Positions 7,519 through 15,798 of a stretch of 51,583 bases of DNA are shown piece by piece. The stretch covers positions 22,826-74,408 of the forward strand of contig CAJULM010000011.1 in assembly GCA_910587285.1 (NCBI GenBank), written 5' to 3'. Under the pieces are notes generated by a model. That model did no database searches and had not been told where the DNA came from. It was given only the letters and a program-made list of their open reading frames with translations. This DNA is from an uncultured Oscillospiraceae bacterium. Its GTDB lineage: Bacteria; Bacillota; Clostridia; Oscillospirales; Oscillospiraceae. The first letter of the stretch is position 1. Every line of letters begins with the position of its first letter. The position numbers and the translations under genes were made by a program.

Positions 7519-7554
7519 AAAGGTCCCTCTCGCCTGGCGAGAGGGACCTTTTTT
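7517..7554 (+). terminator. Bidirectional terminator between obgE and a convergent gene
   Basis: A long stem (AAGGTCCCTCTCGCC with its near-perfect complement) with A-runs on the left and T-runs on the right, so it can end transcripts from both sides. It overlaps the obgE stop and reaches the last stop of the minus-strand gene at 7553. Confidence 0.9.
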
Positions 7555-8065
7555 ACGGAGTGTGGCAGGGACAGGGCTGAACCGGGTGATAGAAGTAGTA
7601 ATCCTCCGCCTCCTGGTATTCCGCCTCGCTGTGCTCATGCTCGGGGAGAAGACAGATATCGCTGGCGCCCACCGCCGGGCACCAGTGGTAGTGCTCCGGA
7701 TGGAGGCAGCACAGGTCGTAGCAGCCCTTGCTGGAATAAAACCCGAAGGAGGAGTGGTACTCCCCATATTACGCCCGAAGGATATCCCATTGGGTGACGG
7801 CGATGAGTAGCCAGGGAACGTCATCCGAGGACATGGTGTATTCGATGGCGGGGCGCTTTGTGGAGTAAATCGCATACCGGGTGGACAGCCCGCAGCCCGG
7901 GGCCACCACCTCGCCCGGGGCGGGTCTGGGCGTGGTCCAATAGCGGGAGCAGGTTTGGGGTTCCACAGACCGGGCCCCCCCAGCCGGAGAGACAGGCGCG
8001 GCGTTGGCGCTGACGGTCAGCAGCATCAGCAACGGAATGAGAAGGCAAATCATACGCTTTTTCAT
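7553..8065 (-). pseudogene. Secreted Cys/His-rich small protein, split by an in-frame TAA
   Basis: The ATG at 8065 has GGAGG nine bases upstream. It opens a signal peptide (MKKRMICLLIPLLMLLTV, then SANA-AP) and 98 codons ending WDILRA at a TAA (7769-7771). The same frame then continues 71 codons without another stop (YGEYHSSFGFYSSKGCYDLC, later HPEHYHWCPAVGAS and HPVQPCPCHTP) to a TAA at 7553. The second half keeps the neighbours' codon style and is rich in Cys, His and Tyr, so it was probably part of the protein. The TAA could be a Tyr-codon mutation, an error or readthrough. Function unknown; the Cys/His pairs suggest metal binding or disulfides outside the cell. Confidence 0.6.
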
Positions 8066-8110
8066 TTGCACATACCTCCATTCTATAAAAAACGATTATC
8101 CTACACCACT

Positions 8111-8139
8111 ATCATAACTTAACAAAGAGAAAAATGCAA
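8111..8139 (-). promoter_or_regulatory. Promoter of the split secreted-protein gene
   Basis: On the minus strand TTGCAT (8139-8134), 17 bp, TATGAT (8116-8111), about 45 bp upstream of the ATG at 8065. Confidence 0.7.
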
Positions 8140-8202
8140 GGATTTCTTCATTTTTGCCATTTAGAACAATAACAGCCTCTTTATATTTGGTTAAAATAAA
8201 CA

Positions 8203-8237
8203 AATGCGGTCCCGCTCATCCGAGCGAGACCGCATTC
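8203..8237 (-). terminator. Terminator of the CLC-GNAT-membrane operon
   Basis: Stem AATGCGGTCTCGCTC with one mismatch to its partner, four-base loop, and a T-rich tail (TTGTTTATTTT) on the minus strand, just past the stop at 8242. Confidence 0.85.
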
Positions 8238-8241
8238 CCTA

Positions 8242-8637
8242 TCACTGCCCCTTTTTCCACCCCGGCAGGGTGAACAGCATCGCCGCCCCGGCGGCGATGC
8301 CGGCCATCATGACAAATTCAAACCAGGAAAAGGAGGATTCAAAGGCCTGGACCAGTCGCAGCCAGGGGATGGGGGTAATGGCCTGCAACATGGCGGCGAT
8401 GACGGCAAACCGCGCCCTCCCGGAGCGGATGGACAGGGGCAGGAGGATGAGCGTCCCCAGCAGGCCCATAAAGTAGAGCCCCAGAACCACCAGCATAAAC
8501 AGGACGAAAAATCCGCCGAAGGACAGGCCGTCGGCCAGGTCGCAGATGGAATAGGTGGTGCAGCACAGAGCCGCCGTTACCAGGGCCAGGTCCGCCCAGA
8601 GAAATACAGTCCGGCGGTTTAAATGCAGTCCTTCCAT
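8242..8637 (-). CDS. Small four-helix membrane protein, unknown function
   Basis: 131 aa. Four hydrophobic segments are visible, near residues 12-32, 40-70 (two close together, FFVLFMLVVLGLYFMGLLG), 77-95 and 105-125, with a short basic C-terminus (WKKGQ). AGGAGG precedes the ATG. It is the last gene of the operon with the CLC transporter and a GNAT. I do not recognise a family. Confidence 0.7.
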   Translation of the reverse strand: MEGLHLNRRTVFLWADLALVTAALCCTTYSICDLADGLSFGGFFVLFMLVVLGLYFMGLLGTLILLPLSIRSGRARFAVIAAMLQAITPIPWLRLVQAFESSFSWFEFVMMAGIAAGAAMLFTLPGWKKGQ

Positions 8638-8659
8638 GCAGTCCTCCTATATTGCGGTT

Positions 8660-9517
8660 TTACAGCGTCAGCCGGTGGCAGATAAAGGTCCCCACCAGCC
8701 GGAAGCCCAGCTGCCGCAAGACCTCCCCCTCGGGGCAGTCCTCGTCCACAAAGAAAGTGAGCCACTTTGTACCGTTTGATTTCAGGCAGTTCAGCGCGGC
8801 GGTGAGCAGCACCCGGAAGGCCCCATGGTGGGACTGCCTGTCCGCGAACTCCAGGGCGAAAATCTCCTCGTGGGGCTTGCCGTCCAGGGTCATCAGCACC
8901 TCCCCGGCGGCCTCCCCTTCCCCGGTGACGAAGATGGCCCACCGGTCCAGGGCGGCCCGCACCCGCTCACAATTCCAGAACATATCTCCCTGGATTTGGC
9001 GGTGGACGGCGGCAAACTCCTCAAAATTCTCCGCCGTGATCCGCTTCACCCCAGAGGGCTCCGGCAGGGGCTCATACTTATCCAGGTCCAGCAGGAAGTT
9101 CCACGACCGCTCGTTGCAGGGGATTCCCTGCCCGTCCAGCCAGCCTGTGGCCTCCACATTCTCCGCCGGGAAGCCCAGATCCAGGGTGAATCCCGGCCAC
9201 CGCTCCCGGCAGTAGTCCAGAAACTCCGCCAGGGCCGTCCCCGTGTCCCGCCGGATGCTGAAGATAAAGGTGTGGAGGTAGTGCTCCTCCTCCGGATGCT
9301 CAAAGGCGATGAGGCCCTCCACCTCCCCGTCCTCCACGAACAGCAGGATATCCTCGCCGGGGCGTTCCAGGGCCTTCCGGGCGCGGGACACAAAGTCCTC
9401 CCGGGTTTTCATCCCGTCGTAGTAGACGTGGTAGCCCGACCGGGCGGGGTCCAGGGCCAGCTCGTAGGCAAAGCCGATATAGCGGTCAAATTCCGTTTCC
9501 TGTAGTAATCTTAACAT
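8660..9517 (-). CDS. GNAT-family acetyltransferase, possibly tandem GNAT
   Basis: 285 aa. The N-terminal half has GNAT-like strands (EDILLFVEDGEVEGLIAFEH); the C-terminal half repeats the pattern (RWAIFVTGEGEAAGEVLMT, then EIFALEFADRQSHHGAFRVL) and ends LRQLGFRLVGTFICHRL. This suggests two GNAT folds, the second more canonical, though neither has a textbook Q/RxxGxG/A. The start at 9517 overlaps the CLC stop by 7 bp, so translation is coupled. Substrate unknown. Confidence 0.75.
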   Translation of the reverse strand: MLRLLQETEFDRYIGFAYELALDPARSGYHVYYDGMKTREDFVSRARKALERPGEDILLFVEDGEVEGLIAFEHPEEEHYLHTFIFSIRRDTGTALAEFLDYCRERWPGFTLDLGFPAENVEATGWLDGQGIPCNERSWNFLLDLDKYEPLPEPSGVKRITAENFEEFAAVHRQIQGDMFWNCERVRAALDRWAIFVTGEGEAAGEVLMTLDGKPHEEIFALEFADRQSHHGAFRVLLTAALNCLKSNGTKWLTFFVDEDCPEGEVLRQLGFRLVGTFICHRLTL

Positions 9518-10797
9518 GACAGACGCTCCTTTTCTTGTTCCGTTTGATATTGGTCGTTCAGCCGGGCCTCCAGCTTGGAATACACGATATTCTGGCTGGA
9601 ATAGAGGGAATAGCGCCCGCTGAGCAGAAAGCTCAGGGCGCAGGCCAGGGCGAAGAAAAGCAGTCCCTCTCCCCCGAACAGCTCGATGGACAGGAAGATG
9701 GAGGCCAGAGGGCAGTTCACCACGCCGCAGAACAGGGCGATCATGGACACCGCCGCCCCAAAAGCGGGGTCCAGCCCCAGCAGTGGGCCCACGGCGCAGC
9801 CAAAGGTGGAGCCGATAAACAGGGTGGGCACGATCTCCCCGCCGCGGAAGCCGGCCCCCAGGGTAAGCGCAGTGAACAGCATTTTCAGCGCGAAGGCCCA
9901 GGGGACATGGACGTGACCCTCCACCGCCAGCTCGATGATATGCCCGCCCGCGCCGTTGTAGTCGCCGCTGCCTTCCATGAGGGTGAGGACAATCACCGCC
10001 GCCGCCCCGGCGAGAATGCGCAGGTACTGGTTGGGCAGATATGACTTGTACAGCCGGCCTGCCCCGTGCATCAGCGCGCAGAAGGCGATGGATACCAGCG
10101 CTGCCAGGGCGGCCAAGGCGCCGCATTGCAGCAGGGAGACCGGCCCCAGCTCCGGAAGCCCGCCCAAGGGATAGGCTTCTCCCGGCAGGCCCAGGGAGCG
10201 AGGGACGGCGTTGGCGATGAGGGCGGACAGCAGACAGGGAAACAGCGCCGCATAGCGGAATTGACCCACATTGACTACCTCCAGGGCGAAGACAGTGGCG
10301 GTAAGAGGGGTGCCGAACAGGGCGGAGAACAGCCCCGCCATGCCGCACTGGATGATGGTGTTGGTGTTTTTCTCATCCACGCGGAGCAGCCGGCCGAGGC
10401 CGGCGGAGATGCTGCCGCCGATCTGGAGGGCGGCCCCCTCCCGTCCGGCGCTGCCTCCGGTGAGGTGGGTGAGGGCGGAGCCCAGGAAGATCAGTGGGGC
10501 CAGCCGCACCGGGGGGCGCTCTCCGCCCCGCACGCTGGCGATAATCTGATTGGTGCCGCTGTCGTTTTCCATGCCCGCCGCCCGGTAGGCCCAGACGATG
10601 ACAAGGCCCGTCAGGGGCATACAAAACAGCAGCCAGGGATGAGCGCCCCGCAGGGCTGTGGACCAGCCCACCGTCCAGGTAAAGGCCGCGCCAGCCAGCC
10701 CGCAGGCCAGCCCTGTCAGCCCGGCCAGCGCCAGCCAGCGCCCCAGCGCCTTCAGGGAGGGAAGGACGGCTAAAAGCCGGGTATGGATTGTTTTCAT
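9511..10797 (-). CDS. CLC-family anion channel/antiporter
   Basis: 428 aa with about ten hydrophobic helices. CLC signatures: GSAGREGAA with the external gating Glu, and GGEIVPTLFIG in place of GxFxP. The usual first filter motif GSGIP is replaced by NDSGTNQI, so chloride selectivity should not be assumed; fluoride-type CLCs also depart here. The ATG at 10797 is preferred over the GTG at 10800 because GGGGGAG lies 8 nt upstream. There are no cytoplasmic CBS domains. TTGACA occurs upstream (near 10849) but its best -10 is poor. First gene of an operon with a GNAT and a membrane protein. Confidence 0.88.
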   Translation of the reverse strand: MKTIHTRLLAVLPSLKALGRWLALAGLTGLACGLAGAAFTWTVGWSTALRGAHPWLLFCMPLTGLVIVWAYRAAGMENDSGTNQIIASVRGGERPPVRLAPLIFLGSALTHLTGGSAGREGAALQIGGSISAGLGRLLRVDEKNTNTIIQCGMAGLFSALFGTPLTATVFALEVVNVGQFRYAALFPCLLSALIANAVPRSLGLPGEAYPLGGLPELGPVSLLQCGALAALAALVSIAFCALMHGAGRLYKSYLPNQYLRILAGAAAVIVLTLMEGSGDYNGAGGHIIELAVEGHVHVPWAFALKMLFTALTLGAGFRGGEIVPTLFIGSTFGCAVGPLLGLDPAFGAAVSMIALFCGVVNCPLASIFLSIELFGGEGLLFFALACALSFLLSGRYSLYSSQNIVYSKLEARLNDQYQTEQEKERLSC

Positions 10798-10866
10798 CAC
10801 AGCAGCTCCCCCGCATTCTTAAACGTTTTTTAAATATTATAACAGCGCTGTCAAGGGAGAAAGCAC

Positions 10867-10895
10867 TTGCAGACGGGGGCGCGCGGTGGTATAAT
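10867..10895 (+). promoter_or_regulatory. Promoter of the lipoprotein gene
   Basis: TTGCAG (10867-10872), 17 bp, TATAAT (10890-10895). The start codon is about 50 bp downstream. Confidence 0.8.
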
Positions 10896-10949
10896 CACCG
10901 TTGCGGCCGATTCATCTGACCGTAGAACGACAATGAGGAGTGTCATAAA

Positions 10950-11525
10950 ATGAAAAAGACCATCGTATTTCTGCTCGCTATGCTCATGCTGACCCTCACC
11001 GCCTGCGGCGACAAGGGCAGCGCCCCCAGCGCCCCCGCCAACAACGACAACAACAGCGCCCCCTCCGCCGAGGTGAGCGAGCCCGCCGCCAAGAGCAACC
11101 ACGTGACGGCCTACAAGGTGGACGTGCCCGACGGCTTCGAGTCCATGGAGCAGGAGGGCGTGGTGGAGTGCTGGTATAACGCCGACGGCTCCAACATCAA
11201 TGTGAACATCACCGAGGGCACCGACAACGAGACCTTTTCCGCCATCAATGCGGACCTGATGCGCATGGCCTTGGTGTCCGCCTTCAAGGACTCCGGCAGC
11301 GAAGCCCCCACCATCACCGACCGCTATTTCACCACCAATGAGGTGTGCGGCCTGCCCGCCTATCAGTACAGCTATGACATTGAGCTGGGCGGCCAGGCGA
11401 TGACCCAGATCATTGTGTGCGTCAACGCGGATCAGACCTATACCTTTACTTACACCACCACCGGCAGCGACTGGCTGGAGGCATTCGAGGCCAGCGCCGC
11501 CGCCATCGAGCTGACCATCGAGTAA
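10950..11525 (+). CDS. Small lipoprotein of unknown function
   Basis: 191 aa. A lipoprotein signal peptide is clear: MKKTIVFLLAMLMLTLTAC with the lipobox LTAC, Cys19 as lipidation site. A low-complexity Ala/Ser/Asn/Pro linker (about 20-50) is followed by a compact domain rich in Asn, Thr and acidic residues. It should sit outside the membrane. It resembles the small secreted domains common in gut clostridia, but I cannot assign a family. Monocistronic, with its own promoter. Confidence 0.8.
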   Translation: MKKTIVFLLAMLMLTLTACGDKGSAPSAPANNDNNSAPSAEVSEPAAKSNHVTAYKVDVPDGFESMEQEGVVECWYNADGSNINVNITEGTDNETFSAINADLMRMALVSAFKDSGSEAPTITDRYFTTNEVCGLPAYQYSYDIELGGQAMTQIIVCVNADQTYTFTYTTTGSDWLEAFEASAAAIELTIE

Positions 11526-11575
11526 GCTGTCCAAAAGAAGGGGGAAAAAGATTGAAAAAATTTTCACAATTCCCC

Positions 11576-11604
11576 TTCCCTTTAGGAAAAAGTTAGAGTA
11601 TAAT
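11576..11604 (+). promoter_or_regulatory. Promoter of gap
   Basis: TTCCCT (11576-11581), 17 bp, perfect TATAAT (11599-11604). The -35 box matches only half the consensus. Confidence 0.6.
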
Positions 11605-11646
11605 AGTACCGCGCAATGCCGCTACTATCATTAAGGAGTGATACCA

Positions 11647-12660
11647 ATGAGCATCAAAGTAGGTATTAACGGGTTTGGCCGTATCGGCCGTCTGGTCTTC
11701 CGGGCCGGCATCAACAGCAGTGACATCGAATTTTTGGGCATCAACGACCCCGGCATGACCCCCGATTATATGGCGTATATGCTGCGCTATGACACCATGC
11801 AGGGCAAGTTCGACGGCGAGATCAGCTGGGACGACGAGTCCATCACCGTCAACGGCAAGAAGGTTATGGTCTATGCCAAGATGAACCCCTCCGAGCTGCC
11901 CTGGGGCGAGCTGGGCGTGGAGTACGTGGTGGAGGCCACCGGCCTGTTCCTCACCAAGGAGAAGGCCCAGGGTCACATCGACGGCGGCGCCAAGAAGGTC
12001 GTTATGACCGGCCCCTCCAAGGACGACACCCCCATGTTCGTGTGCGGCGTCAACCTGGATAAGTACGACAGCTCCATGCAGTTCGTGTCCAACGCCTCCT
12101 GCACCACCAACTGCCTGGCCCCCATCGCCAAGGTGCTCAACGACAACTGGGGCATCAAGGACGGCCTGATGACCACCGTGCATTCCACCACCGCCACCCA
12201 GAAGACCGTGGACGGCCCCTCCAAGAAGGACTGGCGCGGCGGCCGCGCGGCCTCCGGCAACATCATCCCCTCCTCCACCGGCGCCGCCAAGGCCGTGGGC
12301 AAGGTCATCCCCGATCTGAACGGCAAGCTGACCGGTATGTCCATGCGCGTCCCCACCCTGGACGTGTCCGTGGTGGACCTGACCGTGAACCTGGAGAAGC
12401 CCGCCAAGTATGACGAGATCTGCGCCGCCATGAAGAAGGCTTCCGAGGGCGAGCTGAAGGGCATCCTGGGTTACACCGAGGACGCCGTGGTCTCCTCCGA
12501 CTTCCTGGGCGACGCCCGCACCTCCATCTTTGACAAGGGCGCTGGCATTGCGCTGACCGACACCTTCGTGAAGGTCGTGTCCTGGTACGACAACGAGATG
12601 GGCTACTCCAACAAGGTGCTGGACCTGATCCGCCACATGAACGGCGTGGACCACAAGTAA
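11647..12660 (+). CDS. gap: Glyceraldehyde-3-phosphate dehydrogenase, type I
   Basis: 337 aa. It oxidises glyceraldehyde 3-phosphate to 1,3-bisphosphoglycerate with NAD in glycolysis. Visible: the Rossmann N-terminus KVGINGFGRIGRLVFR, the catalytic Cys in SNASCTTNCLAP, the HSTTATQKTVDGPS segment with the catalytic His and phosphate-site residues, and the C-terminal WYDNEMGYSNKV. AAGGAG lies 9 nt before the ATG at 11647; the GTG three codons upstream overlaps that site. It has its own promoter and terminator and no glycolytic neighbours. Confidence 0.97.
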   Translation: MSIKVGINGFGRIGRLVFRAGINSSDIEFLGINDPGMTPDYMAYMLRYDTMQGKFDGEISWDDESITVNGKKVMVYAKMNPSELPWGELGVEYVVEATGLFLTKEKAQGHIDGGAKKVVMTGPSKDDTPMFVCGVNLDKYDSSMQFVSNASCTTNCLAPIAKVLNDNWGIKDGLMTTVHSTTATQKTVDGPSKKDWRGGRAASGNIIPSSTGAAKAVGKVIPDLNGKLTGMSMRVPTLDVSVVDLTVNLEKPAKYDEICAAMKKASEGELKGILGYTEDAVVSSDFLGDARTSIFDKGAGIALTDTFVKVVSWYDNEMGYSNKVLDLIRHMNGVDHK

Positions 12661-12680
12661 GACAAACCCGTTAGAACACA

Positions 12681-12712
12681 AAAGGCGGGGGCCTTCAGGC
12701 CTCCGCCTTTTT
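12681..12712 (+). terminator. Terminator after gap
   Basis: AAAGGCGG(GG)GCC, a TTCA loop and the complementary arm, ending in five T. Confidence 0.92.
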
Positions 12713-12744
12713 GCGCAATTTTCAATTCTTTTTTGCAGGCTCTC

Positions 12745-13494
12745 CTATGAGGGCGAGGACACAGACTGGTCCGCCTGTGCCTGCTGGCGCTCCAATTCCC
12801 TGTTCCACTGGCTAAGCTGTTCTGGAGAGATGGCCATCAGCTCACCCTGCTCCTTCAGCCCGCCCCGCATGGCCCAGGGCGCCGCTGTACACAGCGCCTT
12901 GTAACACTGCGTTGCCCGATCCCCGTTTGCAAGGAAGCCCGCTGTGCCACACTCCCGCGTATCATCGAAAACTGTGATGATATGACTACTTACATAGGTG
13001 TACTGGGTGCGATGGGCTGAAATCTGTAGGAAAACGCCTCGAATACGGCGGATGGGTACGGCCAGGTCGCCCGCCAGCACCCATTCGCGGCCGATGACGA
13101 CATCCCTGCCAAATTCCTGCCCGCCGGACAGACCCTGATCCACAATGGCAAAAAGGTTGTCCAAAGGCAGGTCCGCCTGCTCCGCCGGAAGCTGCCGCCG
13201 GATGGAGCGCACCAGCCGGCTTCGCTCCGGGTCGCTGTCACGGCGTTTCGTCTGCAATTTCCGGATGCCGATGACAAGCATCAACACGCCAGGGATGAGT
13301 AAAATCACCGCCGCCATGACCGCCGCCGCGGCGACCGTGCCGCCGTCACCCTGCCTGCCGCCCACAATGGCAGCCACCAGAAACAGGCCCAGGGCCGCAA
13401 ACAGGCCGCCCAGCACCAGCAGGACCACAGTTCCCACGCGGCTGGCCTTTTTAATTCGGTCCAAGTGTGATTTGCAGTAGCTCAACGCTGTCAT
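12745..13494 (-). CDS. Membrane protein of unknown function with two N-terminal helices
   Basis: 249 aa from the ATG at 13494. Two hydrophobic helices (about residues 18-42 and 52-75) are followed by a soluble C-terminal region of about 170 residues ending in Gln/Ser. No known motif was recognised. A TTG at 13518 would add eight residues but sits only a few bases from the predicted transcript start. The ATG has only a closely spaced AAAGGA, so the start is not certain. Confidence 0.65.
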   Translation of the reverse strand: MTALSYCKSHLDRIKKASRVGTVVLLVLGGLFAALGLFLVAAIVGGRQGDGGTVAAAAVMAAVILLIPGVLMLVIGIRKLQTKRRDSDPERSRLVRSIRRQLPAEQADLPLDNLFAIVDQGLSGGQEFGRDVVIGREWVLAGDLAVPIRRIRGVFLQISAHRTQYTYVSSHIITVFDDTRECGTAGFLANGDRATQCYKALCTAAPWAMRGGLKEQGELMAISPEQLSQWNRELERQQAQADQSVSSPS

Positions 13495-13530
13495 ATCCTT
13501 TCGGCTTTCCGATATCAATGTGATACGCTG

Positions 13531-13559
13531 ATTTTATCACAGGCAGCTACTGGATGCAA
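13531..13559 (-). promoter_or_regulatory. Promoter of the two-helix membrane protein
   Basis: Minus strand TTGCAT (13559-13554), 17 bp, TAAAAT (13536-13531). Confidence 0.6.
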
Positions 13560-13628
13560 TAAAATATTCTCCGATCGGGCTGCGCTTTGCTCCCCTGCGG
13601 GGCAAAAAACCAAAGTGGAATATGCGCA

Positions 13629-13668
13629 AAAACGCCGCCTCGGAGCATTACGCTTCGGGGCGGCGTGT
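13629..13668 (-). terminator. Terminator after divIVA
   Basis: Long GC-rich stem (ACGCCGCC against GGCGGCGT with further pairs) and TTTT on the minus strand, directly after the divIVA stop. A second short hairpin (TTTGC-CCCC against GGGGCAAA, 13575-13602) lies just downstream; the rest of 13560-13628 shows nothing else. Confidence 0.85.
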
Positions 13669-13670
13669 GT

Positions 13671-14396
13671 TTACTCGATTCGATAGTCCTTGCCAAATTG
13701 AATGTCGGAGAACCGCCGGGTGGCGTCCGGGTCCAGCTCCTCCTCCAAATCGGCCTGGGACGGCAGAAGGATATCGTCCGGCATGGGGGGAATGTCGTCG
13801 TCCGGTCCCACCGCCACCAGGCGGGGGGCGGGGCGCTCCTGGACGGATGCGGCCTGCTGCTGTTCTGCCTCCTCTTGCCGCACCTGGGCGGCCACCGCTG
13901 CCTCAATATCCACGGCGGGATCGTCTTTTACGACCAGCTCGGGGGGAACCAGCTCCCCCAGGTTGGAGAGGAAATCCATCTCCTTGTCGTGGAACTCCGC
14001 CAGGCGGCGCACATAGGCGGCGGTGGATTCCTGGGCCTTTTTCAGACGGTACTCCTCGGCGGCGATGGACTTTTGAAGCTCCGTCACCCGCTGCTGAGCG
14101 CCCTTTTCCGCCTCGCTCACCAGTTCGCTCTGCTTCTGCTTGGCCTCAGTGACCATGGCGTCCGCCATCTGCTGGGCAGCCAGCAGGGTTTTGCGCATGG
14201 CATTATCGGTGGCCCGGTATTCCTCCACCGTCTCGCTAAGCACCTTCAGCTTGTTCTTCAAAATGGCGTTCTCGTTGTACAGGGCGGAATAGTCCTCGGT
14301 GAGCGCGTCTAAAAACTCGTCCACCTGGGCCAAGTTATAGCCGCCCAGAGTGGCCTTGGCGAAGGCGTGGCTGGCCACTTCCTGCGGAGTCATCAT
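13671..14396 (-). CDS. divIVA: DivIVA-family cell-division/polarity protein
   Basis: 241 aa. The N-terminal membrane-curvature domain is present (HAFAKATLGGYNLAQVDEFL, residues 10-29), followed by a long coiled coil (about 35-150) and a Pro/acidic tail with DDDIPPMPDDILLP. DivIVA gathers at curved membrane and recruits division or growth proteins. GGGAGGG precedes two adjacent ATGs at 14396. It forms a cluster with sepF and yggS, the standard clostridial arrangement. Confidence 0.93.
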   Translation of the reverse strand: MMTPQEVASHAFAKATLGGYNLAQVDEFLDALTEDYSALYNENAILKNKLKVLSETVEEYRATDNAMRKTLLAAQQMADAMVTEAKQKQSELVSEAEKGAQQRVTELQKSIAAEEYRLKKAQESTAAYVRRLAEFHDKEMDFLSNLGELVPPELVVKDDPAVDIEAAVAAQVRQEEAEQQQAASVQERPAPRLVAVGPDDDIPPMPDDILLPSQADLEEELDPDATRRFSDIQFGKDYRIE

Positions 14397-14415
14397 AAGT
14401 TACGTCCCTCCCGTG

Positions 14416-14856
14416 TCAGAAATACAGGCCGTTGTTTTCCAGGTTATCAATGAGATCGCCCAGAATTTCCACGTTGTAGGGCGTAATGATGTAGGTAGAC
14501 AGGGCCACCTTTTTGATGGTGCCCTCGTTGGCATAGGCCACGCCGGACAAAAAGTCGATGAGGCGGCGGGCCACGTTCTTATCGGTCTGCTCCAGGTTGA
14601 GCACCACGGTGCGCTTGTCTCGGAGATGGTCGGCGATTTCGGAGGCGTTTTCAAACTTGCTGGGGCTGAACAGAACCACCTGGAGCTGGGTGGTGGTATG
14701 GATATTGACCACCTTGTTGCTGCGGCGCTCCACGTCCCGCTCCCGGACGGGGGGCTCCTTGGCGGTGCTCACCGGGGCGAAGTCCTCCTCATATACATCG
14801 TCCTCCTCGTCCTCATAGGGGCGGGCGAGGCGCTTGAGTTCATCAAAAAAGCTCAT
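14416..14856 (-). CDS. sepF: Cell division protein SepF
   Basis: 146 aa. SepF polymerises and tethers FtsZ to the membrane. Visible: the amphipathic N-terminus MSFFDELKRLARPYEDE, an acidic linker, and the core domain (about 55-146) with VVLFSPSKFENASEIADHLR, TVVLNLEQTDKNVARRLIDF and LSTYIITPYNVEI. The ATG at 14856 has AAGGGAG ten bases upstream. It lies 16 bp after yggS and 19 bp before divIVA. Confidence 0.95.
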   Translation of the reverse strand: MSFFDELKRLARPYEDEEDDVYEEDFAPVSTAKEPPVRERDVERRSNKVVNIHTTTQLQVVLFSPSKFENASEIADHLRDKRTVVLNLEQTDKNVARRLIDFLSGVAYANEGTIKKVALSTYIITPYNVEILGDLIDNLENNGLYF

Positions 14857-14872
14857 ACTGACGGGTCTCCCT

Positions 14873-15586
14873 TCAATCGTGAGTGAATGCCATAGGCGCG
14901 CGGGGGCCAAACAGCGCCGAACCCACCCGCACGCAGGTGGAACCCGCCGCCACAGCATCGAAATAGTCGCCGCTCATCCCCATGGATAACAAATCTATAT
15001 CTATGTTATTATCCACTATTTTCTGTCTTATGTCAACAGCCAACCGGCGTAAACTTTCAAAATAAGGGAAATTTTCTCCCGGCGCCTGGGCCGCGGGGGG
15101 AATGCACATCAGTCCCCGCAGGCGAACACCGTTTAGAGAGGCCGCCAACCGGGCGGCGTCCGTCACGTCGGTTGGGGCAAAGCCAGACTTGGACGCCTCC
15201 CCCGCCAGGTTGACCTCCAGCAGAAGGTCCTGGACCAGCCCCAGCCTGTCCGCCTGGGCGGCGATGGCGCGCAGCAGCTTCTCTGAGGAGACGGAGTGGA
15301 TCAGCTCCACCCGGCCCACCACGTATTTTACCTTGTTGGTCTGAAGGTGGCCGATGAAGTGGACCTGAGCTCCCTCGTAGGCGTTGTCCTCCAGGTGAGC
15401 CATCAGCTCCTGCACCCGGTTTTCCCCGCACACGGTGACGCCGGCCGCAATGGCGGCGCGGATGGTATCCGAGCTCTGGGTTTTGGTGGCGGCCAGCAGG
15501 GTGACGCCGGCGGGGTCCCGCCCTGCGGCGCGGGCGGCGGCGTCAATGCCGGCGCGGACTTTTTTTATGTTTTCTTTCAAGCCCAT
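14873..15586 (-). CDS. yggS: YggS-family PLP homeostasis protein
   Basis: 237 aa. A PLP-binding fold-III protein without known catalysis that balances vitamin B6 and amino acid pools. Visible: LLAATKTQSSDTIRAA with the PLP lysine, GENRVQEL, HFIGHLQTNKVKYVVG and LSMGMSGDYFDAV near the C-terminus. The ATG at 15586 has TGGAGGT nine bases upstream. The frame stays open further up, but that stretch is dispersed repeat A, so the longer start is rejected. Confidence 0.95.
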   Translation of the reverse strand: MGLKENIKKVRAGIDAAARAAGRDPAGVTLLAATKTQSSDTIRAAIAAGVTVCGENRVQELMAHLEDNAYEGAQVHFIGHLQTNKVKYVVGRVELIHSVSSEKLLRAIAAQADRLGLVQDLLLEVNLAGEASKSGFAPTDVTDAARLAASLNGVRLRGLMCIPPAAQAPGENFPYFESLRRLAVDIRQKIVDNNIDIDLLSMGMSGDYFDAVAAGSTCVRVGSALFGPRAPMAFTHD

Positions 15587-15608
15587 ATTACAGCGACCTC
15601 CAGTTATT

Positions 15609-15798
15609 GCTGCGTTTCGCCTGTTCGCGACGCGCGGCTTTCGTCGAAGCAAAGTCCGCTCAGCTTTGTTTCCGCCTTTGGCGAAAACTGCGCTCGCGCC
15701 CTTGCTTCTCCTCTCCCCACAAAGCCGAAGGGCGGCTTTGCGGGCCCCAGTTATTTGGTGTTTCGCTCCATCCGTGCTGCTCACGACGGCTCAGCGCA
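15609..15798 (-). repeat. Dispersed repeat family A, copy 3, with internal insertion
   Basis: On the minus strand it begins at the end of the HlyD-like gene (GTGCGCTGAGCCGTCGTGAG) and ends with GCGTCGCGAACAGGCGAAAC before yggS. About 90 bp in the middle are not shared with the other copies. The stop codon of the upstream gene lies inside the repeat. Confidence 0.8.

Noticed and set aside
6205..7875. Very long minus-strand frame opposite obgE (and others opposite ileS, gap and yidC)
   Set aside because: His/Gly/Val-rich shadows of high-GC genes; the plus-strand genes are unmistakable.
10797..10870. Fluoride riboswitch upstream of the CLC gene
   Set aside because: The short leader does not show the expected pseudoknot sequences; only an AT-rich stretch is present.
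15587..15784. Longer N-terminus for YggS reaching into the upstream gap
   Set aside because: The extra residues are coded by repeat A, and the ATG at 15586 has a proper ribosome site and the family's usual start.
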